Assembly (NCBI GenBank): GCA_012837155.1
Contig: CP051546.1
Span: forward strand, 2,917,699-2,981,698
Length of the DNA stretch: 64,000 bases
Source: Flavobacterium sp.
Lineage (GTDB): Bacteria > Bacteroidota > Bacteroidia > Flavobacteriales > Flavobacteriaceae
Reading direction: 5' to 3'
Below the pieces are notes generated by a model. That model made no database searches. It had not been told where the DNA came from and saw nothing but the letters and a program-made list of their open reading frames with translations. Positions within the stretch are counted from its first letter, which is position 1. Each line of letters opens with the position of its first letter. Shown piece by piece: positions 32,740-42,239 of the stretch. Made by a program: the position numbers and the translations under genes.

Positions 32740-33998
32740 ATGAAGAAAACAATTGGATTTAGTATCTTTATTGCCTTAGTAAGCATTTTTGCGTGCAATA
32801 GAGACCTTGACGAAGCTACGAATGAGGCTTTTACACCCACTGGTGTCGAAGCATGGTTTAACAGCCCTTTAAGAGTTCGAGAGAGTGGCAACAAAATGCA
32901 GATAGCCACAACAAACAACCCGATTGGAGTAACGGAGTCTATCTGGAAAAGGACGGTCTAGAAATTCTAGAATTCCCTTTGGTCGAAAACAAAGCTACCA
33001 TCACAGTTCCCGTAGATGCTAGCACTACAAACCAAATTACCAAGAAAGTTCTAGATGCCACGCTATCTAGAATGCTAATTATTAAAACCAGCACTAACGA
33101 AATGGTAGTTCGCAAACTCTATTATGTTCCTGACTACAAATACCTTTTATCTAAGGGGTACGACATTAGCGAGTGTATGCTTTATAAAACCCATGACGAT
33201 TTTACAGGCTTACTCATTACCAAAAATTGGAATGACGAAGTCTTGTCCTACCACAAAGTAAAAAACGGAAAAATAGAAGGAATCCTGAGGAAGTATGATG
33301 CAACCGCTGCCAAAAGCAACTCGCTCAAACAAATTAACATGAACAGCTACACCAGCGCAAAAACAAGCGGCTTAGATTACGAATTAGACGAAGTTGTTAT
33401 AACTAAATATAAAGCACCCACGACTTATACTTATGTCTACTATACTCAACCGTATTACTCCTACACCAGTCCAACTAATACGTATAATCCGTATGGGGTT
33501 GGAGGTGGTGGTGGTGGTGGCGGAAGCACCGATGTTGCTAGTACTCCTGCACCTATACCTCCACCTCCAAGTTGTGAAAGTTTTAACTTTACATCAAAAA
33601 AAGGAGCTAATTGGCAAGAAGCATTGATTAAAAATATTCATTTTACAATTGTTTTATTTATCCCGCCTAACCATTTTCGAATAACACAGATAATCAATTA
33701 TCCGCAAGCAATAAGTTTTGGTATGCCAATAAATTTTAATAAAGGGAATGGAGATGTAACTCCAGGTGTTGCAGCAACAGTTTCTGCAAAAATTCTTGAA
33801 AAAGTAATGGATGATGTGGTTTTAAAATATGGAAATACAGAAGTGCCAGAATTAACAGTTAGATTATATTTTCAAGAACAATTAACAAAGGAGTATCGTA
33901 CGTATACTAACGGAGGTATAGTAAATTTTAATTCAACGTCCCCCATTACAGCTACACAGTATAAAACAAACATATCAAGCACAGGAAATTGCGATTAA
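32740..33998 (+). CDS. Array gene 7: carrier lipoprotein with unrecognised C-terminal domain (frame broken once)
   Basis: The carrier starts as in all members (lipobox cysteine 19, NRDLDE). At 32866 the sequence CAGCCC lacks an A found in the sisters (CAGCACC), which breaks the frame; this is not a plain homopolymer loss and two nearby substitutions accompany it, so it may be a real mutation. Downstream the frame is normal through DELDEVVITKYKAP, a Gly-rich linker, and the variable domain CESFNFTSKKGANWQEALIK ending TNISSTGNCD. The whole is about 419 residues. Confidence 0.72.
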
Positions 33999-34009
33999 AT
34001 TATTTAAAT

Positions 34010-34587
34010 ATGATACAAAACGTTTTACAAAATTTAGCCTATTTATATTATCCGAAGAACATATGTCCTTGGAATCAAAATGAAGCATACTTACAAACTT
34101 TAGAGTATAAAAGATTGCAGTCAACAATAGATTTCTTCGATTCTGATGAAAACAAGAAATTACGGAGTAATATTAAAGTAGAGTTTGAAGATGATTTAAT
34201 TTTAAAAGATTTTGAAGACTTTTCGAGACTAGATTATCAAGATAGATGTTTTAAGTTTTTTTTAAATGTCTTTGAAGATGGAGAATTATACTCGATTAGC
34301 TTATATTTAAGTGTTTTATGTCCTTATTATGTAATTGTATCGATGAAACATTCTCCCGACCCTTTTTTTCACAATCAAGAATAAATGAACTAGAGCTAGA
34401 AAATAAGGATACTAGAAAATTGAAAGATTTGATTTTAGATATTGAGTCAATTGTTGAAAACAAACTACTGTATCAAAAATTTCCGCAAAAACTACTCCAT
34501 ACAATTATAGATGATATTAGTTTTCAGGGGATATACTTAGGTCATTTCAAAATGTATAATGCTTTTTTTAACAATGAATATATATGA
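34010..34587 (+). CDS. Partner of array gene 7 (candidate immunity; frame broken once)
   Basis: The product is about 192 residues with no signal peptide (MIQNVLQNLAYLYYPKNICP). The frame breaks at a T run near 34371; one more T continues it as SQSRINELELENKDTRKLKD. Its layout follows the gene 4 partner: an N-terminal YYP segment, a central beta strand pair, and a C-terminal AFFNNEY. It starts 12 bases after gene 7 and its stop overlaps the next ATG (ATGA). Confidence 0.72.
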
Positions 34588-34684
34588 AAACATTAACTAG
34601 AAACTATTTAATTTTTATAACAATCTGTATTTTATTGTTTGTCTATTTTTATTTTAATGAATATTTTTATATCATTTGTTTTTA

Positions 34685-35718
34685 ACCTGAGTTCGATTAT
34701 TAATACAAAACTAACTGATTGGTTTCAAGTCTGTCAAATTTAATCGAAGGTTTTTTAGGAAGGAATTGATAGGCTATTATTCCTGCAATTAGGTTGGTTA
34801 AGAAATTAGTAACTGAACGATGTCTTGAGTGTTCAACCTGACAAATATTTTTCAATTCATCGTTAACTGTTTCAATTACAGATCTTTTTCGTAATAAAAT
34901 TTTATCACTCATAAGCATTAAGCTATTTTTCATATTATTGCGAATACTGGTTATCAATTCAATTCCATCAACAAACAGTAGTTTATGTAATTTATCAGAA
35001 ATATAGCCTTTATCGGCATATAATTTCCCAAATATATCTTTCAAAAAACCCTCATTTTTCAGGGGTTCACGGTCGTCTACGTTAGCTTGGGTAACACAGA
35101 AACTTAACAGTTCTCCTTTATCATTAATAACGATGTGAAGTTTAAAACCATGAAACCAACCCATTGTAGATTTACCTGTGGTTGCAACATCTTTAAAAAC
35201 CTTATTTCTTTTGATTCTTTTATTTTTACAGACTCTAATTGGGGTTGAATCTACAAAAGAAATCCCTGTGCAATTACCTAAACAACAGGTTTTTGCAAAC
35301 ATAGTCATGGGCAGCAAAGTAGATTGCATCAGCTCTACAAATCGGTTGTATGAAACGGTATTTGGAAAATCTTTCTGCATGTGTTTTTGTACGTAAAAAA
35401 TGTAAAAATGTTTAAAACAACGAAATCCACCCAAATGAAACAAATAGTATATTGTAATCACTTCAGCTGTACTCATTCTGGGCTTTCTCTTTGGTTTATT
35501 TCCAATAATAAAAGATTCTGTTGTTTTTTCAAAATTTTTACAAAACTCGTCTGTAATACAAAATAATTCAGTAATTTTATTGAAACAAATCATAGGGTAA
35601 TTATTAGTTTAATATTTGAAATTCAGTACTTTAAATATACTAATTCTTGCCCTTTTGTGCAAATTTATCTAACTATATTTTCTCCTTTTAATTTGTAAAT
35701 TATTAATCGAACTCAGGT
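34685..35718. mobile_element. IS982-family insertion sequence inside the array
   Basis: The terminal inverted repeats are ACCTGAGTTCGATTA at 34685 and its complement ending at 35718. A 5-base duplication TTTTA flanks it (34680-34684 and 35719-35723). Length 1034 bases. It is unlike the IS982-type element at 10053 in sequence and ends. Its insertion between two hydrophobic segments of a small gene is described in the preceding entry. Confidence 0.88.
34700..35593 (-). CDS. IS982-family transposase (intact)
   Basis: The 297-residue frame is unbroken. Family features include MSTAEVITIYYLFHLGGFRC, SFVDSTPIRVCKNKRIKRNK, STMGWFHGFKLHIVINDKGE, KLYADKGYISDKL and KRSVIETVNDELKNICQVEH. The aspartates and the final glutamate fit a DDE catalytic triad. 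It reads opposite to the array genes. Confidence 0.92.
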   Translation of the reverse strand: MICFNKITELFCITDEFCKNFEKTTESFIIGNKPKRKPRMSTAEVITIYYLFHLGGFRCFKHFYIFYVQKHMQKDFPNTVSYNRFVELMQSTLLPMTMFAKTCCLGNCTGISFVDSTPIRVCKNKRIKRNKVFKDVATTGKSTMGWFHGFKLHIVINDKGELLSFCVTQANVDDREPLKNEGFLKDIFGKLYADKGYISDKLHKLLFVDGIELITSIRNNMKNSLMLMSDKILLRKRSVIETVNDELKNICQVEHSRHRSVTNFLTNLIAGIIAYQFLPKKPSIKFDRLETNQLVLY

Positions 35719-35869
35719 TTTTATGATACTTATTATGTTATAAATTATTTCTTTTTTGTTTTACCTGTACTTATTATTGGTACTACCTTTTATTTGGTAA
35801 AACAAACTCTAAAAACAGCAAACGAGGAAGTCGAAATCGAAAGAGTAGACAAATAGTAAACAAAAAAAT

Positions 35870-37353
35870 ATGAAGAAAACAATTGGATTTAGTATCTTTA
35901 TTGCCTTAGTAAGCATTTTTGCGTGCAATAGAGACCTTGACGAAGCGACGAATGAGGCTTTTACACCCACTAGTGTCGAAGCATGGTTTAACAGCACCTT
36001 TAGGAGTTCGAAAGAGTGGCAACAAAATGCAGATAGCCACAACAAACAACCCGATTGGAGCGATGGTCGATATGTAAAAACCAACAATCTCGAAATTTTT
36101 GAATTTCCATTGATTGAAAATACAGCAACCATGTCTATTCCTACCGATGTAGCTTATGCATCGCAGGTTGCTCAAAAAGTTCTTGAGGCTACGTTGTTTC
36201 GAATAGTTATTGTAAAAACAGCTACCAACGAACTACTAGTTCGTAAACTATATTATGTTCCTCAATATCAGTATTTGATGAGTAAAGGATACGACATTAG
36301 TGATGCTATGCTCAATAAAGCCGGCGACGATTTTACGGGCTTACTTATTACAAAGAATTGGAATGACCAAGTATTGGCATACCACCAAGTGAAGAACGGA
36401 ACCATTCAGTATGCATTGGTTCGAGATAAGTCACTGCAAAAAAAAGCCAATACACAGCGCATTCGCCTAGATACCTATCTTAGTACGGAGCGCACTAATC
36501 TGGAAGATAGCGAAGTATTCGAGTTGGACGAAGTAACAGTAGTAGGCAAATCCAAAACCAATACTAACACAGGATATTCATTTATATACATTCCTACTAC
36601 ACCCCCTATTGCACCCAAGATTCCTACGAATTATAATTACAATCCGTATGGAAGTGGTGGCGGGGGTGGTGGGAGTACAAGTACTACTCCTAAAGTTACT
36701 GAAGATAAGATTGATGATAGTAAATTAGACCCTTGCTTACAAACAATTCTTTCTAAACTTAAATCACTTCCTAAAGGTGTGGGACAAATAGTTATAAAAT
36801 TTGCCGGAAACACGCCTAATTATAATTGGAATTTAAAAAGCGGTTTGCTTGGGGCTAGCATCACAGGATCTACAAATCCTCCTGCTTTATATGATGCTTC
36901 TACAGGCTCAATTACTACAACATTTGATTCTCAATCATGGAAAAATGCTACAGATTTATCTTGGGCAAGAACCATGCTACACGAATCAATACACGCATAT
37001 CTTGCCACTCAATTTGCAATTAATAAACAAGATTTTGTTTCAACATATCCGACAATGGTATCAGAATGGGGTAAAATACAAACTGGAACGATATTCATCA
37101 TGAGGAAATAGCAAGAAGTATTGTTAACGACGTTGCCTTAGCTCTTGAAGAATATGGAAAAGTTAATGGCTATAACCTATCAAGCCAATCTTATCAGGAT
37201 ATGGCTTGGGGAGGACTACAAGATACAACTACATTTAAAAAATTACCACTTATTGAACAACGAAGAATTTTAAACATTATTTCAACAGAATTAACTGGTA
37301 CTGATATAGGAGGAAATGTTAAACAGCAAAACGGCAAGAAAGCAGGTTGCTAA
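35870..37353 (+). CDS. Array gene 8: carrier lipoprotein with zincin C-terminal domain (frame broken once)
   Basis: The carrier is the same subtype as gene 1 and nearly base-identical to it over about 770 bases (one visible substitution, I to M near residue 85, plus the GG/GGG difference). After ELDEVTVVGKSKTNTNTGYS and a Gly-rich linker, the variable domain has ARTMLHESIHAYLATQFAIN with HExxH. The frame breaks near 37085; the next frame reads TNWNDIHHEEIARSIVNDVA and YQDMAWGGLQDT, matching the layout of the gene 1 domain, and ends at 37353 (KKAGC). Confidence 0.75.
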
Positions 37354-37365
37354 TTATTATTTAAG

Positions 37366-37943
37366 ATGAAAAAAAAATGTTTTTTTTTAATGCTACTAAT
37401 TATACTAATAGCAGGATGCACTTCGGCAAGAAAGCAATTATTACCAACAAATAACAAGGGAGGGTATTTTATAAGATATAACAAAACAACTTCAAACAAC
37501 ATCACTAATATTTTAAAAATTTCAGGCAGAGTATTCGATGTTAGAACTAGAAAAACAATAAGCAATACACAGCTACTTTTAGGCTGTTATAAAACTATTA
37601 CTTCTGAAAATGGGGAATTTACTTTTAGAATTAATCCGTCAAATTATAATTCCATCTTTATTGAAACGAATTTTATTGGATATAAATCAATTTTGACAGA
37701 TTTTATAAATACTACTAATACAAATGAGATTCAAATTGATTTTTATTTAGAAGAAGATGATAGACCGCTTATTAATTGCGAAGGAATGATTAAAAGAAAA
37801 AACGGATTAACTTTAGTCAATTTAATAAAAAATGAATTAATCAAAATCTCTTTTATTATGAATTCCCTGATGACAAATTATTAAAAACAATTCCTAAAAT
37901 AAGAACAGAAGAAAACTTTACATATTTTAATGCTTTTTCATAG
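37366..37943 (+). CDS. Lipoprotein partner of array gene 8 (candidate immunity; frame broken once)
   Basis: MKKKCFFLMLLIILIAGCTS is a lipoprotein signal with no acidic residues after the cysteine. The middle resembles a carboxypeptidase-regulatory-like beta sandwich (KISGRVFDVRTRKTISNTQL and ITSENGEFTFRINP). The frame ends at 37884; one base change earlier continues it as YYEFPDDKLLKTIPKIRTEE to a stop at 37943, giving about 192 residues. It starts 12 bases after gene 8 and is the last gene of the array. Confidence 0.68.
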
Positions 37944-38020
37944 ACTATTACAGAATTATTAATTTCTAATACAAATGGTAAAAATAAATAGTCCTATATT
38001 TTTCTTAAACTGAACAGTTT

Positions 38021-38061
38021 AAAACAAAGAGGTTGCTAAAAAAGGCAACTTCTTTGTTTTT
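38021..38061 (+). terminator. Rho-independent terminator at the end of the array
   Basis: The stem AAACAAAGAGGTTGC pairs with GCAACTTCTTTGTTT, followed by a T run. The stretch 37944-38020 holds nothing else. Confidence 0.8.
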
Positions 38062-38118
38062 TTTACCAAAATTTCACTTACCCAAAAACTAAATTATACC
38101 ATTTATTTCCTCTCAAGA

Positions 38119-39872
38119 ATGACAAAAGAAACCTTTCATTTAAAACTTACTAATTTTATTTTCATTCTTTTACTCTCATTTTCTTTACTTCATTTTTGGG
38201 GAGAAGTAAGAATGTTTATGAAACCAGTTTTCCTATTTGCTGTTGGACTTACTGGTTTACTTTTTTTTATTAGAGGAAAATTTCATTCCTCTACTATTGT
38301 AACAAATTTGATGATTCAGGCTTTTATTTTGTTACTCTTTTTGCAGTTTTATTTTCAATGGGATATAGAAATGTTTCCATATCTTTTTCCTTTGGCATTA
38401 TTTATTTTTTATAAGGTAAGTCTTTCTTTTCTGGCAATTAATAAGAATTCAAATAAATCCACACAAATCATTACTACTTATATTGCTATAATAAGCATAG
38501 AAATAATGCTTTTTGTACTGTCAAAAACATTTCCATTTTTGACGTTTTGCCCCAATAAAAGTATTTTTTCGATTCTTATAGCAGCGCAATTATTGTTTAT
38601 CAGCCCGTATTTAAAAAAACACAGCACTAGTTTTACAAAAAACAAAAAAAGACATACGCTATTTCTAATTTGTTATGTCTTTCTATCTTATTGCCTGTTG
38701 TTCTATACCAAAGGAAGAGCTGGTATCTTCGGATTTACTATTGGTTTGGGAGTACTAAACTACAGTTATTTGAAATCAAAAGTGGGTTATTTAAAAGGAG
38801 TCATAATCGCCGCCTGTTTATTAGTACTGTTACTCAATTTTAAAAGTAATTCATCTAGTGGTCGCCTATTAATCTACAAAGTCATCACAACACAACTAGA
38901 ACCAAGTGAGCTCATTACGGGGATAGGCTATGGAAAATTTAAAGTAAGATACAATGAACTTCAGGCAAACTATTTTTCGAAAAAATCAATCAATAACAAT
39001 GAAGCCTTATTAGCCGACAATACCTATTATATGTTTAACGACCCGCTACAATTTATAATTGAAACAGGATTAGTTGGTCTTTTATTTTATGCTTCTTGTC
39101 CATGCGATTTTTAGTTTTATTCAAACGAAATTATAGCTTGTTTAAAGAAAAGCCAATTTTAAACGGGGCCTATCTAAGTCTCATTTGCATTACTGTAAGT
39201 GCTCTATTTTCTTATCCTTTTCAAATCACGGGTATTTTATTGCATTTTCTATTTTGCATCGCCGTCATCATCCACACAAACAACCTAGAACAGCCATCTC
39301 AACAAGTCCTGTTTTTGGAAAAAACGGCTGTAATTATTACCCGAATAACCTTATTATCAGCTTCTATCTGTTTTATTTTTTTCGGACAAGAATCGTTTAA
39401 ATTCTATCTGAAATCAAATGAAGCCATCAAATATTCGAATACAGGATTTAGGAAAAAGGCAATCCAAACCTATTACAAAATAGCCGATAATTTTACACAG
39501 GACAGAGAAGTTTTGTATAACTATGCAGACGAATTAGCCAAAGTCAATAAAATAGATTCGGCTTTAATTGTTCTTGATAAATCATCAAATTATCTAAACA
39601 ATGACAAAACCGCTATGCTTATGGGAAATTTGCTTCAAGAAAAACTATTATTCGCACAAGCCGAAAAGCAATATAAAAAAGCCGTTTTCATTAATCCTAA
39701 ATTGTTTACGAACAGAGCATTATTGTTCAAATTTTACTATGAAACTAAACAATTTAAAAAAGCACTATATTGGGGAAACTCTATATTAAAAATGCCTGTC
39801 AAAATTCCTTCAAAAATCGTTGCTAATATCAGAAACGAAACTAGAAAATTAATGTTAAAATCTAATTTTTGA
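38119..39872 (+). CDS. O-antigen ligase/polymerase-like membrane protein with C-terminal TPR-like part (frame broken once)
   Basis: The first 330 residues form about ten membrane helices with TKGRAGIFGF, SSSGRLLIYKV and ITGIGYGKF, features of the O-antigen ligase (Wzy/WaaL-like) superfamily, which joins or polymerises surface glycans outside the inner membrane. After further helices, the C-terminus has helical repeats (FRKKAIQTYYKIADNFTQDR, LFAQAEKQYKKAVFINPKLF) typical of tetratricopeptide repeats. The frame breaks near 39100 in FYAS(C). The span is about 584 codons. It reads convergently with gldC, 7 bases apart. Confidence 0.75.
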
Positions 39873-39879
39873 GTTTTTT

Positions 39880-40216
39880 TTACAACTTCAACTCCAATTT
39901 CTCTGCAAAATAATCGCAAAAATCTTTCATAGTGTCTGACATTTTCTCGTCGCCAGTAGACCGTTGAAATGTTTCTGCCATGGACAACAATGTTTGATGA
40001 AAGAAAATTTTCATTTCTTCTACTGACATATCTTTTGTCCATAATTCGATGCATTTTGTTGTTTTTTTCATCGCTATTCCAAACAGATAGCATAAAGGCT
40101 TTGGCCTCTTCTTGCTCCACTCCACCTTCAACCGCTGCCCAGGATAATTTCTCAGGAATTCGGTTTTCGTCTAGTTGAATGTTTATCTTAATTTCTGATG
40201 TGTTGCTATTCGACAT
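39880..40216 (-). CDS. gldC: Gliding motility protein GldC (frame broken once)
   Basis: The protein is about 111 residues, starting MSNSNTSEIKINIQLDENRI at 40216 and ending FCDYFAEKLELKL. It matches the GldC pattern, including VEGGVEQEEAKAFMLSVWNS and ELWTKDMSVEEMKIFFHQTL. GldC is a small accessory protein linked to gliding motility and is encoded next to gldB in Flavobacterium. The frame breaks at an A run near 40065. Confidence 0.9.
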
Positions 40217-41170
40217 TTTTTTTGGGTTATATTTAGATTGTTCAAATATTTCTTTGGCTGTCATTTTTAATAACTGAGTAATGCTTGCTTCATTATTTTT
40301 CATGTAAGAGCGAACGATTTGCCATCCCATCCAAGCACCAACTCTTCCTGGGGATTCGTTATCAATTTCTAAGTAAAATTTAGAAAACGGAGCAGGAGTA
40401 ATAAAACGATTATTCAATTTTTGATCATCGCTATATAACATTTCTCTTTCTAAAAAATACCTCCACATATAACTTTCGTTTTCCTCACACCACTTGATTT
40501 GTGCTGGTGTATATCCCATTTTATCGGCATCATTGTATTGTGGTAAAAGCAAGTCTTTCAAGTACAATTGTTTGCCAAAATAAATCATTTGACTCAATAA
40601 GTTATTATCCGTAACAGGAGCTATCTTTCCTGCCGAAAAACTCGAAACAACATCAGGCATCATCTGTTTTTCTTCGAAATTTTGCTTTAAATATTTTGGA
40701 AATTGATAAAATTTATGATCTTTGCCTAAATACAATTCAAGAGAAATAATCACCAAACTATCCGCATAAACCACCTTATTGTTGTAATCCATTTCTGAGA
40801 TCAAAGTGATAATTTTAGGTATTTTGGTCTCTGGAAAAAAATATTTTAGGTGTTTAAAAAGGGTTTCCAATTCGTTTTGAACGGGTTCAAAATTCGAATA
40901 CTTTTTTTGAACTTCGGTATACAATTCACGCCAAAGCGGATTCTTCATTTTATTTAACCAAATACTGTCATTGTTTTGTGGCGGAAAAAAATACGGAAAC
41001 TCTCGTTTTAGCTTATGCAAATCCTTGGGAGGAGTTTCGAAAAATAGTTTATCAAAACGTTCTACTTTTAGTTTAAGAGGAATGGCTTCGACGGCTATTT
41101 CGACTTTTGATTTTTTGTCACAAGAAATCAGAGTGATTGCAATGGCAATTATAAAAATTATTTTCTTCAT
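40206..41170 (-). CDS. gldB: Gliding motility lipoprotein GldB
   Basis: The protein begins with a lipoprotein signal (MKKIIFIIAIAITLISCDKK) and has about 320 residues, including FETPPKDLHKLKREFPYFFP and ESPGRVGAWMGWQIVRSYM. GldB is a membrane lipoprotein needed for gliding in Flavobacterium. As sequenced, its frame runs without a stop into gldC (KYNPKK then MSNSN) across eight A residues. One more A would end it at 40206 (NVE, stop), overlapping the gldC start. I take the fusion as a homopolymer error. Confidence 0.92.
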
Positions 41171-41345
41171 TTATACTTTATTTTTAGCCCCGATCGTAGC
41201 GGCATCCTTTTTATTGCTCGAAAAAATCTCTAGAAAACCCAGATGGTTATAGCAATAAAAAGATAGAGCAAAGAGCGGGAATAGCTTCTGAAAATTATTA
41301 TTTTTGCAAATATACAATTCATGTTTTTTAAAAACCCAAACTATC

Positions 41346-42152
41346 ATGCCAAAAAAAAACATTATTCAAGTTGAAAAAATAAATTTACATATTGTCGATT
41401 GGTTAAAAACGTATGCTAAAAACGCAAAAGTCAATGGTTTTGTTGTGGGTATTTCCGGAGGAGTTGATTCTGCGGTTACATCGACACTTTGCGCACAAAC
41501 CGGATTGCCTACTTTATGCGTTGAAATGCCCATTCATCAAGCACCAAGTCATGTTAGTCGAGGGCGAGAGCATATCGAGCAATTGAAAAAACAGTTTCCG
41601 AATGTGACAAATATTGAAGCTAACTTGACCTCGGTTTTTGAAACTTTTAAAACCGTAATTCCAAATGAAGGCAATACCGAAAAACTGCATTTGTCGTTAG
41701 CCAACAGTCGGGCGCGCTTGCGAATGACAACTTTGTATTATTTTGCTGGAATTTATGGATTATTAGTAGCTGGCACAGGAAATAAAGTAGAAGATTTTGG
41801 GGTTGGTTTTTACACTAAATACGGGGATGGAGGCGTTGATTTGAGTCCAATTGCTGATTTAATGAAATCAGAAGTATATGCTTTGGGACGGTATCTAAAA
41901 ATTCCAAATTCTATAGTACAAGCTGCACCAACAGATGGATTATTTGGAGATGACAGAACCGACGAAGATCAACTTGGAGCCAGCTATGACGAACTAGAAT
42001 GGGCTATGATTGAAGACAATAAAGGAAAAAATTTGTCGGATTTTACAGGAAGAGAAAAAAAAGTTTTTGAAATTTACAAACGATTAAACACCGCTAACCA
42101 ACACAAAATGAATGAAATACCTGTCTGTTTGATTCCTAAGAATCTAAAGTAG
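41346..42152 (+). CDS. nadE: NAD synthetase (ammonia- or glutamine-dependent) NadE
   Basis: NadE converts nicotinate adenine dinucleotide to NAD. The ATP-pyrophosphatase loop is VGISGGVDSAVTST, followed by VAGTGNKVEDFGVGFYTKYG and LMKSEVYALGRYL. The length of 268 residues means there is no glutaminase domain. I chose the ATG at 41346 (MPKKNIIQVEKINLH) over an earlier in-frame start. A TATTTTTG box at 41299-41306 lies 40 bases upstream. It is divergent from gldB, the usual flavobacterial arrangement. Confidence 0.93.
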   Translation: MPKKNIIQVEKINLHIVDWLKTYAKNAKVNGFVVGISGGVDSAVTSTLCAQTGLPTLCVEMPIHQAPSHVSRGREHIEQLKKQFPNVTNIEANLTSVFETFKTVIPNEGNTEKLHLSLANSRARLRMTTLYYFAGIYGLLVAGTGNKVEDFGVGFYTKYGDGGVDLSPIADLMKSEVYALGRYLKIPNSIVQAAPTDGLFGDDRTDEDQLGASYDELEWAMIEDNKGKNLSDFTGREKKVFEIYKRLNTANQHKMNEIPVCLIPKNLK

Positions 42153-42239
42153 TTTTTTCTATTTATTTTGTAAATGTATAGATTTTTTTTACTAATTTTA
42201 CAAATTGATAATTACGAAACCCTATAAAAACTTAATATC

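Larger units (their letters stand above)
34584..35856 (+). pseudogene. Two-helix membrane protein gene disrupted by IS982 element
   Basis: The 5' part (34584-34684) encodes MKTLTRNYLIFITICILLFV and a second hydrophobic stretch; the 3' part (35724-35856) encodes YDTYYVINYFFFVLPVLIIG, ending IERVDK. Removing the insertion sequence and one TTTTA restores a single 77-residue frame (YIICFYDTYYV at the join). The tail is encoded by the type A leader of the next array gene. By size and topology it resembles the partner of gene 5. Its start overlaps the stop of the gene 7 partner. Confidence 0.85.

Noticed and set aside
20051..35869. Regularly recurring near-identical blocks that might suggest a CRISPR array or satellite repeat
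   Set aside because: The blocks are 70 to over 700 bases long, include gene starts and are 1.5 to 4 kb apart. They are leaders and carrier domains of paralogous genes.
20121..37353. Type IX secretion effectors
   Set aside because: The carriers have lipoprotein signals, and none of the C-termini shows a T9SS sorting domain.
39737..41170. A 477-residue fusion of GldB and GldC
   Set aside because: Only one A in an eight-A run separates fusion from the normal overlapping arrangement, and the GldC part breaks again soon after.
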